A stretch of DNA of 64,000 nt. Source: Gonocerus acuteangulatus (taxonomy: Eukaryota > Arthropoda > Insecta > Hemiptera > Coreidae). Positions 34,945 through 46,858 of this stretch are shown here, in pieces (within the stretch, counting starts at the first letter, position 1; each line of letters starts with the position of its first letter). The notes under the pieces were generated by a model that was not told the DNA's origin, did no database searches, and saw nothing but the letters and a program-made list of their open reading frames with translations. Position numbers and translations under genes: made by a program. The stretch covers positions 147,752,171 through 147,816,170 of the forward strand of contig OX328123.1 in NCBI GenBank assembly GCA_946811695.1, given 5' to 3'.

Positions 34945-35640
34945 CAGTTGTGTGCAAAATTTTCCGGCAAAACGTAATGTTGGGATTAAAGTAATGTATA
35001 AAGGGTGCAAAGTGGAAACACAAATATATCATCGTGAAGTGTTTTTATTGTGCTATCGATATGAGCAACTCAAAAATGTTATAGAACGATTTAAAATTTT
35101 ATCTAAAACAACGCTTCTTCGTAAGTATCCGGCCAAGCACAAATTTTGCACTTAACACCCAGAAAAATAATAAATTTAACATTTCAACAATAATTAGTTG
35201 CCATTCCCTTGGAAGCTATCTCGGCGGCACATCTCTGAGGAATCGATTCGACGAGTTTGATAAGTCTATCTAGAGAGATGCGTTTTCCACTTTTCTTGAA
35301 CTTTTTCCCACAAAGCAGCTTTATTAGCACAATTTGCAATTCCTAATCTCAGTTTTATATCTTGTCATATATGTTCTATAGGGTTCAAGTGTGAAGATTG
35401 ACTCGACCACTCTAAAAATCCAATCTTTTCCAATATCTTTGTACTTAGTAGCGCTCTTAGAGTTTTCAATTTTAAGTACTGGAATAGGGCATTTCCGAGA
35501 AAATGCACCCCACAGCTTTATGTGAAGACCACCGTGTTTCACGGTTGGTATCTAATAGCGAGAATTATTTCTAGTGCCCCTTGGTAGTCGAATGTACTTT
35601 CTTCCATCATCTCCAAAATAATTTTAGTTTCTTATCCTAC
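34945..35640 (-). pseudogene. Tc1 transposon relic, transposase C-terminal half
   Basis: A TIR-like CAGTTGTGTGCAAAATTTTC follows TA at 34943-34944. On the minus strand, three frames together give FGDDGRKYIRL, VKHGGLHIKLWGAFS, SSQSSHLNPIEH (with the catalytic E), KAALWEKVQEKW and VESIPQRCAAEIASKGMATN, ending in a stop at about 35195. Several stops and frameshifts make it dead. The N-terminal half and the opposite TIR are missing; the copy ends near a palindrome at 35665. Confidence 0.85.
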
Positions 35641-35664
35641 CTTATCCTAATCTTCTAAAATTCG

Positions 35665-35703
35665 TATCCTACCTTATCAGGAAGTTCCTGATAAGGTAGG
35701 ATA
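35665..35703. repeat. Perfect 19-bp palindrome, 1-nt centre
   Basis: TATCCTACCTTATCAGGAA and its exact complement separated by one G. A further partial copy of the arm lies just upstream (35640-35650). Confidence 0.95.
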
Positions 35704-35820
35704 AGAATTTTTAATAAAATAATATTTGTTTAAAAGTAAATTAATTTAGAGAAATGATAAATGTTTATTATTGTACAAAATTAAAATTTGGGATTTACAA
35801 AAAAATTATTTTCCATGGAA

Positions 35821-35866
35821 AAGCCCCTGAAGAGGTGCGAACAAAGGCACGAAACATGTCGGGCAA
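35821..35866 (+). ncRNA. Hammerhead-ribozyme-like motif
   Basis: GCCC, CTGAAGA, G, GTGC, an 8-nt loop, GCAC, GAAAC, AT, GTC, GGGC. The cores CUGANGA and GAAA and the triplet GTC are all present. Stem I (GCCC/GGGC) and stem II (GTGC/GCAC) are 4 perfect pairs each. Stem III would be AC/GU around AU. As at 15599-15643, one extra base sits between the core and stem II. A related but decayed CTGATGA motif lies at 36044. Confidence 0.6.
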
Positions 35867-35949
35867 AATAGATAAAATAAAGTAGTTGAACAAAAACGAA
35901 TGGTGTTCTGCTTCATCGAACCTCCGCCAAAAAAAGAAAAAGAACAAGG

Positions 35950-35951
<2 letters not shown>

Positions 35952-36007
<56 letters not shown>
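35952..36007. repeat. (TA)n microsatellite
   Basis: TA repeat inside the inverted-repeat spacer. Confidence 0.95.
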
Positions 36008-36010
<3 letters not shown>

Positions 36011-37599
36011 AGTATAAAATCTCTCTTGCTTGTTTTTACAGCCCTGATGAAGGCTTGAATAAAACCATTTTCACATGTAAACATGTAAACATGTAAAATG
36101 TAGTTTTATTAAAAAGTAATGACCGATCTCCGACATTCGCATCATCAACAGTCAACGATCTCCTCTCAATGAATTAAAGATTTTTTTTAGCGCTCGGATT
36201 TTTCAAACAGGTTATTTACAGCTTGCCACTGTTTTATAGTAAGACTAGAGGTGATTTTTTATCCTTTTTTCAAAACAAAATCCATCATTCTTAGTGGGAA
36301 TCCAATTTGCCAACCTGGACACGGAGTGGTAGGGCACATTCTGGCTCCAATACAGGCACAAATTTATTTCAATCAATCCCCTTCCGAGCTGCTTATTGTG
36401 CAAAATTCATGCAAGGAACGAACGTTTTGGCAGTCGTTATTTAACTTCATATGCAGTTAGAAGAGGTGCAGTTGCATCATGACTAGAAGACTGGTCGAAG
36501 ATTTAAATTCTTTTGCTTGGAACGGCCGTTGCAAAACGAGACAAGTTAGCAATCGCATCCCTATGCAAATTCTATTATCTCTTTCTCGTACTTTTCTGTT
36601 GTTAGAATGCAATCGGTTTCACACGTTCCATGAGTATGTGAACCTGCTTTTAAATTTCACGCATGAGTTCCGCCTACCGGGTTCCGACTCAACCCTCGAG
36701 TTCAAGGCTCCGGGGTAGAATTTAGGTCGCGTAATGTACGTTATACTTAAACATGTATGCATTGTGGAAGGTCTAAGATTTGTGTATAATAAAGCTAAAT
36801 ATTATTAGTTGATTCAGAGGAGTTCGTTAGCCTTTATATATTTTATAAGAAAATGGTAAATTTATATTTGCTTCAAATGCAGCCCTCAATACTCAGGACT
36901 GCATTATTTAATACTATTTTATATATGAGGGTGAGATTACAGATTTCAGAATGTAGACATTCTGAAATCTGTAATTTTGTAGTTGATACTTCCAGATGAC
37001 GTTGATCTCCGTCATAAGCGGGTTTCCTCCTCTGGAGGGAGGTAGGAAACGCATCAATATTTAAATGAGCTTCATTCGTCGGATATATTGAAATTCTATT
37101 GTATCAAAAACAATAAGTTTTCTAAGTATATAATCTCTTTTGGAAATAGTGTTGGATTCGGTGAAGCGTGCGAAAAGGTGATGGCTGATCACCGGCGCAA
37201 GATTGTAGTAAAACCGCTATCATGTTCGTTCTAATTGTGCAACCGAAGTCCATAGCCCGTGTCAATGAACCGCCGAGTGTTCCTGGAAGTATGAGATTGA
37301 ATGCTGTCCTATGCTCCTGTCATCTTCTCAGACCTGATACCGGTCGTTATGCGCAGGTTAGGCCGAAAAACGCAGCTCTAGCGGCATCCTTTGATTCTTG
37401 ATTAACAGCATCCCTGAATCCGTAACCGGGTCGCTTTGGAATGTCAACGCCAACAAAAATTACATTCCTCCGATTTATCCCTTGTCATATTTCCATCTTT
37501 TTTTACTCGTTTCTCAAAAACGTCCTCCGGAATTTTTTAGCTCTTGACCTTGAGCTTTTTAGCTCATACAATATATTATTTAAGGAGTTTTATGTATGC
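36008..37599. other. Spacer of the inverted repeat, right part
   Basis: Contains a palindrome at 36936-36975 (19-bp arms starting ATTACAGATTTC), a GC-richer stretch at 37010-37440 and a 79-codon plus ORF at 36479-36718 with no recognised content. Confidence 0.4.
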
Positions 37600-38535
37600 A
37601 AGACCTTTTGCATATTTAAATAATATATTGTGAGAAATAGGGAGTCACAATTTTATAACATATTTCTTAAATTCATTGTACTATCCCTATATTGGGCAGT
37701 TATTGTATAAATCCTTAATTAATAAATTATATATGAAAAATAAACATTTATTAAAATGTGAAACGAAGAATTGGATATCATCCAAAAATAGATATCTAAA
37801 TAGTTTTCAGCATTAAATTCATTAAAAATCTACTGTATATTTGTCAAATACCACTCACTCACTGACTATCATCGCCCAGCCCAGACCACCCAGAAAAATT
37901 TTAAATTTTGAATGGATACTCTCTTTAGCATGTAAACACTCGCTAATAAAGGATTTTTAGATATTCAAATTTTTATGTATTTTTACAGGGGTGTGAATTT
38001 TCATTTTGTTAAAGAGCAGGCAAGCAGCAAGCGTTGCTAGGACGATTACAGGTCAGCAGTAACCGTACTGTATCTATTTCATAATATTATTTCTATTTTA
38101 GCTTCATTTCAACTATGATGGCGGACCTTGAATTACTAGAAATAAACTGTGATTTTGTCCCTCATAAAGTTTAGCCTATACGTTGTGATGTTCTATCCAA
38201 ATTAATAATATCTTTTACCCTTGCACAGCCTCGTCACTCTTCAGCATACCCCGTCACAGCACTTCTTAGAAATGCTTGCAAATATAATGGGTGTTTCTAA
38301 ATGACATCTTAATTAACATTAATTTTTAAATTATAACGTCCTTTTATTATTGATATAGAATTTTAACCTGTACTGGTTAAACTCCTGTTAGTGTATAACG
38401 GGTTATCTCTAGGTTATCTGTTTGTTGACTCTGGTCCGGGGCGCTCCAGTATCAAGAAACATTATACTTTGATTACTTATCAATTGATGAATAACTTATA
38501 GTATGACATGAACCGTGCTATAACAAACTGAAAAA
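37600..38535 (-). repeat. Right arm of the ~6.9-kb inverted repeat
   Basis: Inverted counterpart of 31660-33295, without the MITE and with a single diverged 98-bp unit. The outer head (31568-31659) has no match beyond 38535. Confidence 0.8.
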
Positions 38536-40212
38536 AAGTATGTAGGTTATTATAATCTGTTTATATTTTACGTTTCCTTCTTTTCCCTTCTTACATTTTT
38601 TTATTTTATTTTAATTTACGTTAATTATTACATCCACTTTATAATATTATTTCTTCAAAATATATTTATTTAAAATCAAATCGTTAGAAAAAATACTAAA
38701 TCACTTTCAGTTCCAAAAGTCCGAGTCGCAGAAACTGCGTGATCTTATCCAAATATCCACTCTTATCCTGTTTAAGATTTAAAAAAGTTTAGAATAGAAA
38801 CAGTAAATGTTTTCTTAAAATGTAAAATTAACTTTAACAAAGTTCCTAAGTAGATATCATTCCCTCAGCCCTTCTCAAATAAGCTTTAGGAAAACGCTAT
38901 TACAAATACCTTTCTCATTTACTTACCTTGTTTTACGAAAATCAATATTTTACTGTTAAATACAATAAAAAACACCAAGATCATATTGAGAAATGAGGCA
39001 CTTTAGAGTTATAAAATCAGACATTTCCTAATCTCTGTTTATGGAAATAAGTGAATGAAAATTTGTACCACAATGCTGGCTCATTAGACCGTACTAGGAA
39101 GGATTAAAAGCAGACCCCAGAGAACAGGCCATGTTTGCTACATGTTTTTGATATCGCTGAATCCGGGGTCAGAAGAATCCCTGCACATTTTGTTTAAGCC
39201 TCACCTCCCCCCCCCAAAATAAATTAGGATATTTTACACTATAATATTTTTATTCAGGTCGTTAACCAAAATAAACGACTATTTTCCGTGTGCTCACAGA
39301 GCTCAAAAATATTTTAAAAAATCAGACCTCAAGGAAGTCTATTGTTCCATTTGGAGCCAAGTTACAGCCTTTAAATATATGACTTTTCACACACTTTTGC
39401 TTTTTTGCATATATTTTAACATTGGTTATTTTTTCTGATGCAAACAATCTTTGAGTTCTTTTACAAAACTGCACCCAAGGCCTTTTGAGGTGGAACTTGA
39501 ACTCATACAATCCTTTAAATTCCAAAATAATGTGTCTATGCATTGAAAAAAGATAGGATCCTCCAAGCGCTACTCATTTTCCAGATAATGAGGCTCAAAG
39601 ATTCACTTTTAACATGGGAGACAGACGCAGGGTGCATAAGTAAGGGTCTGCAATTTTTTTTATTGTGTGTGTGGAGTCAAAGAACCGTTCGGAATAAAAC
39701 CAACACTTTCGGATTTAAGTTTCCAAGCCGGTTTCGAGATATATCACAGTATATCCGAAAATGACTTAAAATGTCTAGTTATTTTCAACTTTCCTCAAAG
39801 TTGGTTATAGAACCTATAATGTATCATTACCTGATAATGATTGCATTAGATTCTCCACGTGGAATTACTTATACTGAATTTACAAGGAAGCCTCCAACGC
39901 AAAAAAAAAAAACAAAAAAAACTAGGCCATATTGTTTGTTTTCGCTCCAAGTTCGCAAATAAAACATGTATCGATGAAGTTTTGTACCAAAGTACACCAA
40001 AATCGAATTGTTTTGGGGGCTGCTAGAGAGCGAACACACCCACACAAATTTTCACTACCGGTATTTTTATGACTTTTAGAGGCTGAAACGTGGACATACC
40101 TCATGAGTACCTCCGGACTGCGTCATAATGTCTAATCGTATTTCTTTCTTTCTAAGCAGGGACGGGGGTAAAGCACTACGATATAATTGTTCTAGCAATA
40201 ATATTATTTAAA
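38536..40212. other. No recognised gene; weak repeat fragment
   Basis: The stretch 39960-40100 (with GCTAGAGAGCGAACACAC and TTTTGTACCAAAGTAC) weakly resembles the Helentron-like repeat in inverse orientation. The remainder is unrecognised. Confidence 0.35.
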
Positions 40213-40434
40213 GGGGGTCTCCCGTGGTCTAGTGGCTAGCGCGCTAGATTCATAAGCGCGGGAGATGGTGGGTTCGATCCCCACCGGAGACAGGAATTTT
40301 CTCATCCCACGGCTCGCTGGGAAAATTCCTGGCTGCACCCTGGATGTCGGCGCTAATGGCCACGATTTGTCGATGCGCCGTAAAAAAAAAAAATAAAAAA
40401 AAAATAAAAAAAAATATATATATATATATAGTAT
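40213..40434 (+). mobile_element. SINE-A full length, 12-bp TSD
   Basis: Starts GGGGGTCTCCCGTGGTCTAG with an A box (TGGTCTAGTGGC), a TTCATAA anticodon-like loop, a B box (GGTTCGATCCC), the body with GGATGTCGGCGCTAATGGCC, and GCGCCGT plus an interrupted A tail. The duplication ATATTATTTAAA lies at 40201-40212 and 40435-40446. The head resembles a CAT-anticodon tRNA (Met-like). Confidence 0.92.
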
Positions 40435-40446
40435 ATATTATTTAAA

Positions 40447-41129
40447 TTATTTTTAAAAAAATCTTTATATTATTTAAATTATATTAATCTTTATATTATT
40501 TAAATTATATTATTTCTATTATAAATTAAAAATCCTATATATTATTTAAATTATTTAAAAAAAAAATCTTTTATTTTGGTAAATTTTGGTGCCACTTCAT
40601 ATAATTTCATGTTCATTGTTATGTAGTGAAATATTTCCATACGTATTTCACAAAAACTTCTAATAATTTACCAACAGTTGTATCTAGATGTAAATAAAAC
40701 TAGCAACTTTAAGAGGGAGGAACAATCTTAAAGTAAAGACTAGTTAAAAAAAATTTAAAACCTTGTTCACTAGTATATTAATAACTAAAATAAAATGTGG
40801 CAAAAAACTAGGGTTTTCTCAGCAACCGTTTTAATGGATATAAAAACTTAAGCTCAATAAAATTTGTAATTATTTGGTTACCCAATAAACTAAGACATTT
40901 GTCATCGGTAACTACCATGTTCTACTTGTACCATTTTCAGATCTTGAGTTCAGTGGTTACTTGTTTGAATAGTTTTAAACGATACCCCTATTTTTTAATA
41001 CCCTCATTTTGGTTTTTATTAAAATATACCTTTCTCTCATTAGTAGTGGATGTTAATCAGCGTTTGTCGCGAAAAAAGGAATACTTCACTTACATTAGCG
41101 CCGGGCAATTTGTATCTTGCCTCATTTCC
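40447..41129. other. No recognised feature
   Basis: AT-rich with short direct repeats of TTTAAATTAT at 40440-40555. Confidence 0.45.
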
Positions 41130-41395
41130 TAAAGCAAGCTACACGCCTGTCAGTTAGGCCTGAACAGTCCGCCAGAAAGCCGGTCGCCTGAACGTGTAAG
41201 TATTCCGGCCGCTAGAACAGTCTTAACTGACAGACCGGCTGGTATCAGGCCTAACTGACAGGCCTGCCTGGTTCAGCAGGGACTAATTTTAACAAGCCCT
41301 AAAATGAAATGGTCCAGCCTGCTGCGGGCGCTACTCGAACCCGCACTTGTCACATGAGATGCCAAGGCTTTAATCACTGGACCACGCGGACAACC
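41130..41395 (-). mobile_element. SINE-C, tRNA-like head
   Basis: On the minus strand GTCCGCGTGGTCCAGTGATT (A box) and GCGGGTTCGAGTAGC (B box) are spaced as in a tRNA. They are followed by a GC-rich body with repeated CAGTTAGGCCTGA-type blocks. It differs from SINE-A and SINE-B. The 3' end and target duplication are not resolved. Confidence 0.65.
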
Positions 41396-42559
41396 ATTAT
41401 TCTAATTCTTTCAAAATACAATGAATACAAAGGATATTTTGTTTAAAAACGTGTAATTTTCTGCATTAAAGGTAGATAAACAATAATAACCTTTGTCTTC
41501 ATTATAAAATATTAAGAAATTAAGAGGTTAAAAGGTAGGTCAGACGCGTAGTCGGAGTAAGGGTTATATGCCGTTTTAAAGGTTTTTTTTAAAGAAGAAA
41601 AGGTGTTTGTGTTTGTTTTTTTTAGAAAACCCCTAATTTTCTCTACATTCACACATTATTTCAGTATATTACTGTTTTGAAGTCTGTATTAAATTGTCTT
41701 TATGGCTAATGCAATTTTAATGCACATAAGGGTCTTCCTAAAACCACAATAACTGTTCAAATAGTTGATTAGTTCACTACTCTTAAAAAAAATCCTACAA
41801 AATGCCAGATCACACAAACATAAAATTTAACTAGCTTCCTAGCCGTAAACTCAGAACTTAAATTATCTCCCGATTTAATAATGTAACTGGAAATTTAATG
41901 GGAAAAAATAACTAATTAATAAACCTAATGTCAAGTTTATTTATGCGATCGATTCAGAACAAAGAGACAATTGTTCGCGATAAAATATTTAAATATTAGA
42001 TTAAGTGTTACATAAATTAATGTAAAAGTAATAGAATTACTTCGAAAATATAAACGTTGCTAAAACTGGCACCTTCCTCTAATCTTCGCTCTCTTCTTAA
42101 CCCTAATATGATGAAAATGTATATTTACACCTGACACTGTCCAGAGATTTCAGGCTGAAAATACTGTTGTATACATGGCGGCCTCTGGACTAACGAGATG
42201 GAGAAAATCAACAAGACATATCCCGTCCAAAGTAATGGCTTATTTACATTTCCCAAGATATCATGTAAATATGTTATAAAGCTTAGTAAAATTAGATATG
42301 GCTCTCACCGCAAAACTGTGCAAAGAGTGAAAATACATAACTTCATGTTTATACTAACATAATTTTTTTTTTTTTAATTTTGATTATACGTTTATTTAAC
42401 ATCTGTACATTTTTTAAGTACATTAGTTAAGTTTGCTCACAAATATAATTAATAATATATACAGAAATTGATTAATACAAAGGACAAAGCTAACAAAAAA
42501 AAAATATATCAACATAACTTAAATATAAATAAATGAATAAATAATAATAATAATAATAA
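41396..42559. other. No recognised feature
   Basis: AT-rich; no ORF of note; (AAT)n at 42540-42560 where SINE-A inserted. Confidence 0.45.
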
Positions 42560-42570
42560 TAAAATAAATG

Positions 42571-42733
42571 GGGGTCTCCCGTGGTCTAATGGCTAGCGCC
42601 TTGGATTCATAAGCGGCAGATGGTGGGTTCGATTCCCAACCTCCGGCAGGAATTTTATCATCCCACGGCTCGCTGGTAAAATTCCTCGCTGCACCCTGGA
42701 TGTCGGCGCTAATGACCTAGGAGTAGATGCGCC

Positions 42734-42797
<64 letters not shown>
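42571..42797 (+). mobile_element. SINE-A full length, A61 tail, 11-bp TSD
   Basis: Starts GGGGTCTCCCGTGGTCTAAT and carries the B box GGTTCGATTCCC, the SINE-A body and 61 A residues. The duplication TAAAATAAATG lies at 42560-42570 and 42798-42808. The long pure A tail suggests a young insertion. Confidence 0.93.
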
Positions 42798-42799
<2 letters not shown>

Positions 42800-43339
42800 A
42801 AATAAATGAAGATAACTCAATAAAAAATAATAAATAAGTAAAAACGAAAAAATATAATAATTTGAGTAACAAATAATAATGATGGTAACACATACTAACA
42901 TAAAGTAAAACAAAAATCACTGGATGGTCGGGGTAAAGAGTTTTTACCACCTAAGGTAAATATTACTCTAATCTTATATTATCAATTTTTTTAAATATCT
43001 AGGAAATAGGGCAGCAGTTTCCCAACCCTGAAATATTTTAATAAATGCCAAGCTTTAGCAGAGACAACTTTCTAAAGTATGAAACCTCTGTGGTTATAGT
43101 TTGCAATGCATGAAAGTAAACAAACATTTTTCAAACCATCGAGCCACTGCCAGAACAATTCTTGAGTAGAAAATTAATAAATAAACAGTTTTGGGAAGAA
43201 CAAAGGGTCTGCAGACATATTTCTTAAGTAATAGAATCAAAACTCCGATATATTACAAACCACTCAGGTTCAACTGACGAGGTTTTTTCGACAAGAAATA
43301 CTTAAGATCACACTTTTCGGAACTGTCCAACCTAAGTAG

Positions 43340-44992
43340 CAGTCCAAGCAACGAACAGTTATAGATGGAAATTTTTGGAACAACATTTTTGACTTCGTAA
43401 CTTTGTTTGGGGTGGTTAGGAGCTGATCATATCAAAAGTCCCCGCCCGTAGCCTTTGAGCCGGGGGGCAGGTGGGGTTTAGAAGGCCCCATTTTTCGGGT
43501 TTTCACTTATATCTCGGAAACCCTGCGTCCTAGCGACACGACCATTCTATAACAAACAAAGCTGATTAAATTTGCTACAAGTTCTAATTAATCGACATTC
43601 TCGATATCTTAAGTTTTCGAGATATCCGCTCTTGAAAGATTGTCATTTTGTGTTTTTCCTCTACTTGACCGGATATCACTTCAACGATGAAGCCAAAAAA
43701 TAAATGCCGGTTATATGGTTGTAGAGCATTACATTCCCTTTAATAATAATAATAATATATATATATATATATATAACTTTAGTATTTTATTTATTTTCTA
43801 TCAAACGTTATATATGCACACACATGGTCCTAGCAAAACCATTGCCAATATAATGGTCAAGATCTTCATTAATTGAGAGTGAAAACTGGTCAGCAGGCCC
43901 AAAATTATATAATCTGGTCTATTTGTCCGCCCAGTACTCACTATGTTTACATAATGGAGCGTATTTCAGACAATACGTTGACTGGAAATGGTGAGAACTT
44001 GAAAGATTCATTGATCGACAGTTGTCGCTATATTTCACGATGAACACTGTAATTGCTTTAATGTTCGAATGAAAATACATAAAATAGTAACGTAGTATGT
44101 ATTGTTGATGGGAATGTAATGCTCTACATCCCTATGTTTTGGGATATTAATGCATTTATGTTTTGCAACGTGGAAGAGTGAATATTTCGAAAACTAAAGA
44201 TATCTCGAAAAACTTGATTGATTAGAACTTGTAGCATATTTAATCTGGTTTCATTTTTTATACAATGGTCATGTCGCTTGGACGCATGATTACCGAGATA
44301 TAAGAGAAAAAAACCCGAAAAACATGACCTTCTAAACCCCCCTCCACCTAGGTCAAATGCTACGGGCGGGGACTATTGATATTTTGACCTCCTAACGAAC
44401 CCAAACAAAGTTACGAAGTCAAAAATTGTGTTCCAAACATTTCCATCTATAACTCTTTGCTCCCTGGACAATTAGTCGACAGTTGTTGCCAAATTTCAGA
44501 TTTCACGATGAACATAGAAATTGTTTTAACGTTTGAATGAAAATACATAAAATAGTAAAGTAATATATGTTATTGAAGGGAATGCAATGCTCTACAACCC
44601 TACAACCGGCATTTATTTTTTGGGTGCATCGTTGAAGAGTTATCCGGTCAAAAACGGCAACAAATGTGCATGTTTTTCATGTACAAATGTTTTTCAAAAT
44701 GACAGACGTGCAAGAGTGGATATTTCGAAAATTAAAGACATCTCGAAAAACTAGATTGAGTACGAATTGTCGCAAATTTAATCGGCTTTCATTTCTTATA
44801 GAATGGTCATGTTGCTAGGACTCAGGGTTTACGAGATATAAGTGAAACCCCGAAAAATGGTACCTTCGAAACCCCCCTCCCCGGGCTCAAAGGCTATCTC
44901 CTAATATGCCCCCAAAAAACGGTACAAAGTCAAAAATTGTGTTCCACAAATTTCCATCTATGGCTTTTTTTAATCATTCGTTGCCTGGACTG
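43340..44992. mobile_element. Foldback element, 1.65 kb, TAG TSD
   Basis: Ends CAGTCCAAGCAACGAA and TTCGTTGCCTGGACTG are inverted complements with one mismatch. TAG flanks both sides (43337-43339 and 44993-44995). Inside, one ~430-bp module (with CATTTTTCGGGTTT, TATCTCG and CCGGCATTTATTTTTTGG blocks) occurs three times: inverted at 43340-43780, then direct at about 44150-44640 and 44690-44992. No coding capacity. I cannot assign a superfamily from a 3-bp TAG duplication. Confidence 0.8.
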
Positions 44993-45694
44993 TAGAGAGA
45001 GATTTCGAACTACCAATCCTCTTAGGTGACACATTTCAAACTACCCAGGTTTCAAAGTAATAGGTTTCACGCCCCACTAAGCAGTTATGATATTTAATTA
45101 AATGTCAACATTGACGCAATATATGAAATTAAATCAAAACTAGTTATGAGACACAAGTTGTTCAAATTCATGTGGGTATCATCAAACTGCCACATGAACG
45201 AGCAGAACATGAGGTTAACTGTGCTGTGGGCTTCTAATGAAGCTGGTGTGGAACAAGTCACTGTGTATGTTTTAAAGAGATAAAAAATAATCAAAATTTC
45301 CAAAATTGACCAAGCAAAATACTCAGAGAAAAGAGCGATAGGTACAGAGCATTGAAAACGTCAGTTCTTGACCAAAGATTGTTTTGATAAGATTGCGAAT
45401 AAGCCACACTTTGAGCTCATATAAACTCGTACGCTATTAATAGCTACAGACCAATGAAAATCTCATTTTAGACTTCGGGTCGCTGGTTGATTTCTCTCAG
45501 AAATATAAACCCAAAAGTAGGTTTTTTTTCGACAGAACGTTTCGGCGGAATATGAAAGCAAGACGGACATCGGACGAGAGATTGAGGATCATCCGGGGAA
45601 TTCCGAAGGACCACTACATTAGAAGGAGGGAAACCGGTCTCTGAGTGTCCTTTTTCTGTCAGGACATCGCTCAAACTCTAAGAACCTCCCCCCC

Positions 45695-45735
45695 CCCCCT
45701 CTCTCTCCCCCTCTCTCTCTCACTCTCTCTCTCTC

Positions 45736-45823
<88 letters not shown>

Positions 45824-45905
45824 TCTCTCTCTATCTATCTCGCTCTCTCTCTATCTATCTCGCTCTCTCTCTTTCACTCTCTCACTCTCTCTCTATCTCT
45901 TCATC
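45695..45905. repeat. Long (CT)n tract with interruptions
   Basis: Starts with a C run, then CT units to 45812, then CA and imperfect CTCTATCT repeats to about 45905. Confidence 0.95.
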
Positions 45906-46614
45906 ACATATACATTACATATATAGTAATTAAATTAACACAATTATTACTTGAAAGTTCATTGCACTTAATGATGCACATTCTGAACGGCTGGACTGTT
46001 AACTACTTAATTGTATATGATTTTTAAATTCATTTATGTATATTATACACACGATTTTCCATTTGTTCATTAATGGTGACGTCTTTCGGGTTATAATTTC
46101 ACAAACCTCTGTTCGTTGAGTTTCAGTAATTAATGTTTTTTCAATGAATCGATGTCCAATAAAGCGACAAATTGAATTAAAACGAATGAATCAGTAATAG
46201 TTGACCATTTATAATCAAATAATGCAGAACAATAATGTTTTATAGACACTTTCTCAATTATATTTAATTCAAATGTTAATATATTATCTTATATTACGTC
46301 ATATTAGTGTTTTCCCCCAAATTTCTTATCTTTAGTGCCATTTACAAAGCTTAGAGTAATTTTCCAGAAGAAATCCGGCTACCGGGCTCATTGGCTTCCG
46401 ATAAATGGCTCCAGTAAATACAACCAAAATTTGTTCTCATTTTACGTAACCACTTTTATTGGCTAATTCTTTTTACTGCGAAATTTCATTAAAAAAAACA
46501 TTAAAGCGTTCAACGCAAAGAAGGCGAAATGCATCATATTTTAACCACTTTTTGATGAAAGTTAGTTAGCTTAAATCGCTTAGTTTAGATATGTAAATTT
46601 TATAAATATATGTA
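45906..46614. other. No recognised feature
   Basis: AT-rich sequence. Confidence 0.45.
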
Positions 46615-46858
46615 AATCAGTCTTGTAACATGCCATTATTATTATTATTCTCTGGGCGAGAAGAGGGGCAGAAATTGTAGAGGTATCTGATTCTTGACCA
46701 TATGACACACTTGGGAGATAGTGTGGTTAGTACTATGCTCCGGTCGCCTGATCTCGTTATTAAATTATTTAATGGCTGGATAGGCCTAGGGACGACCAGG
46801 GAAGCCACATCCCGATAAAATCTTTGGTGCACTCATATTTTGAACTCAGGTCCTAACT
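46615..46858 (-). mobile_element. SINE-B, degraded, 5'-truncated
   Basis: On the minus strand begins near the B box (CTGAGTTCAAAATATGAG) and follows the SINE-B body with deletions, ending AAGACTGATTTAC. An ATT repeat (46634-46648) interrupts the 3' region. No A tail. Confidence 0.75.

Noticed and set aside
36044..36090. CTGATGA motif as a further hammerhead
   Set aside because: Only the first core is intact; there is no GAAA at the right spacing (TTTTCACATG instead). Possibly a decayed relative.
31568..38535. Polinton/Maverick-type giant element
   Set aside because: Length and inverted arms are suggestive, but no integrase, polymerase, ATPase or protease frame is visible in the centre.
40213..40290. 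Functional tRNA gene (Met-like)
   Set aside because: The tRNA-like head is followed by a SINE body, A tail and target duplications; the acceptor stem does not close.
41319..41395. Functional tRNA gene on the minus strand
   Set aside because: A and B boxes are present but the anticodon arm does not fold properly and a SINE-like body follows.
45541..45600. CCGAAACGTTC on the minus strand as a hammerhead 3' half
   Set aside because: The required CUGANGA is absent upstream; the nearest sequence is CCGATGT.
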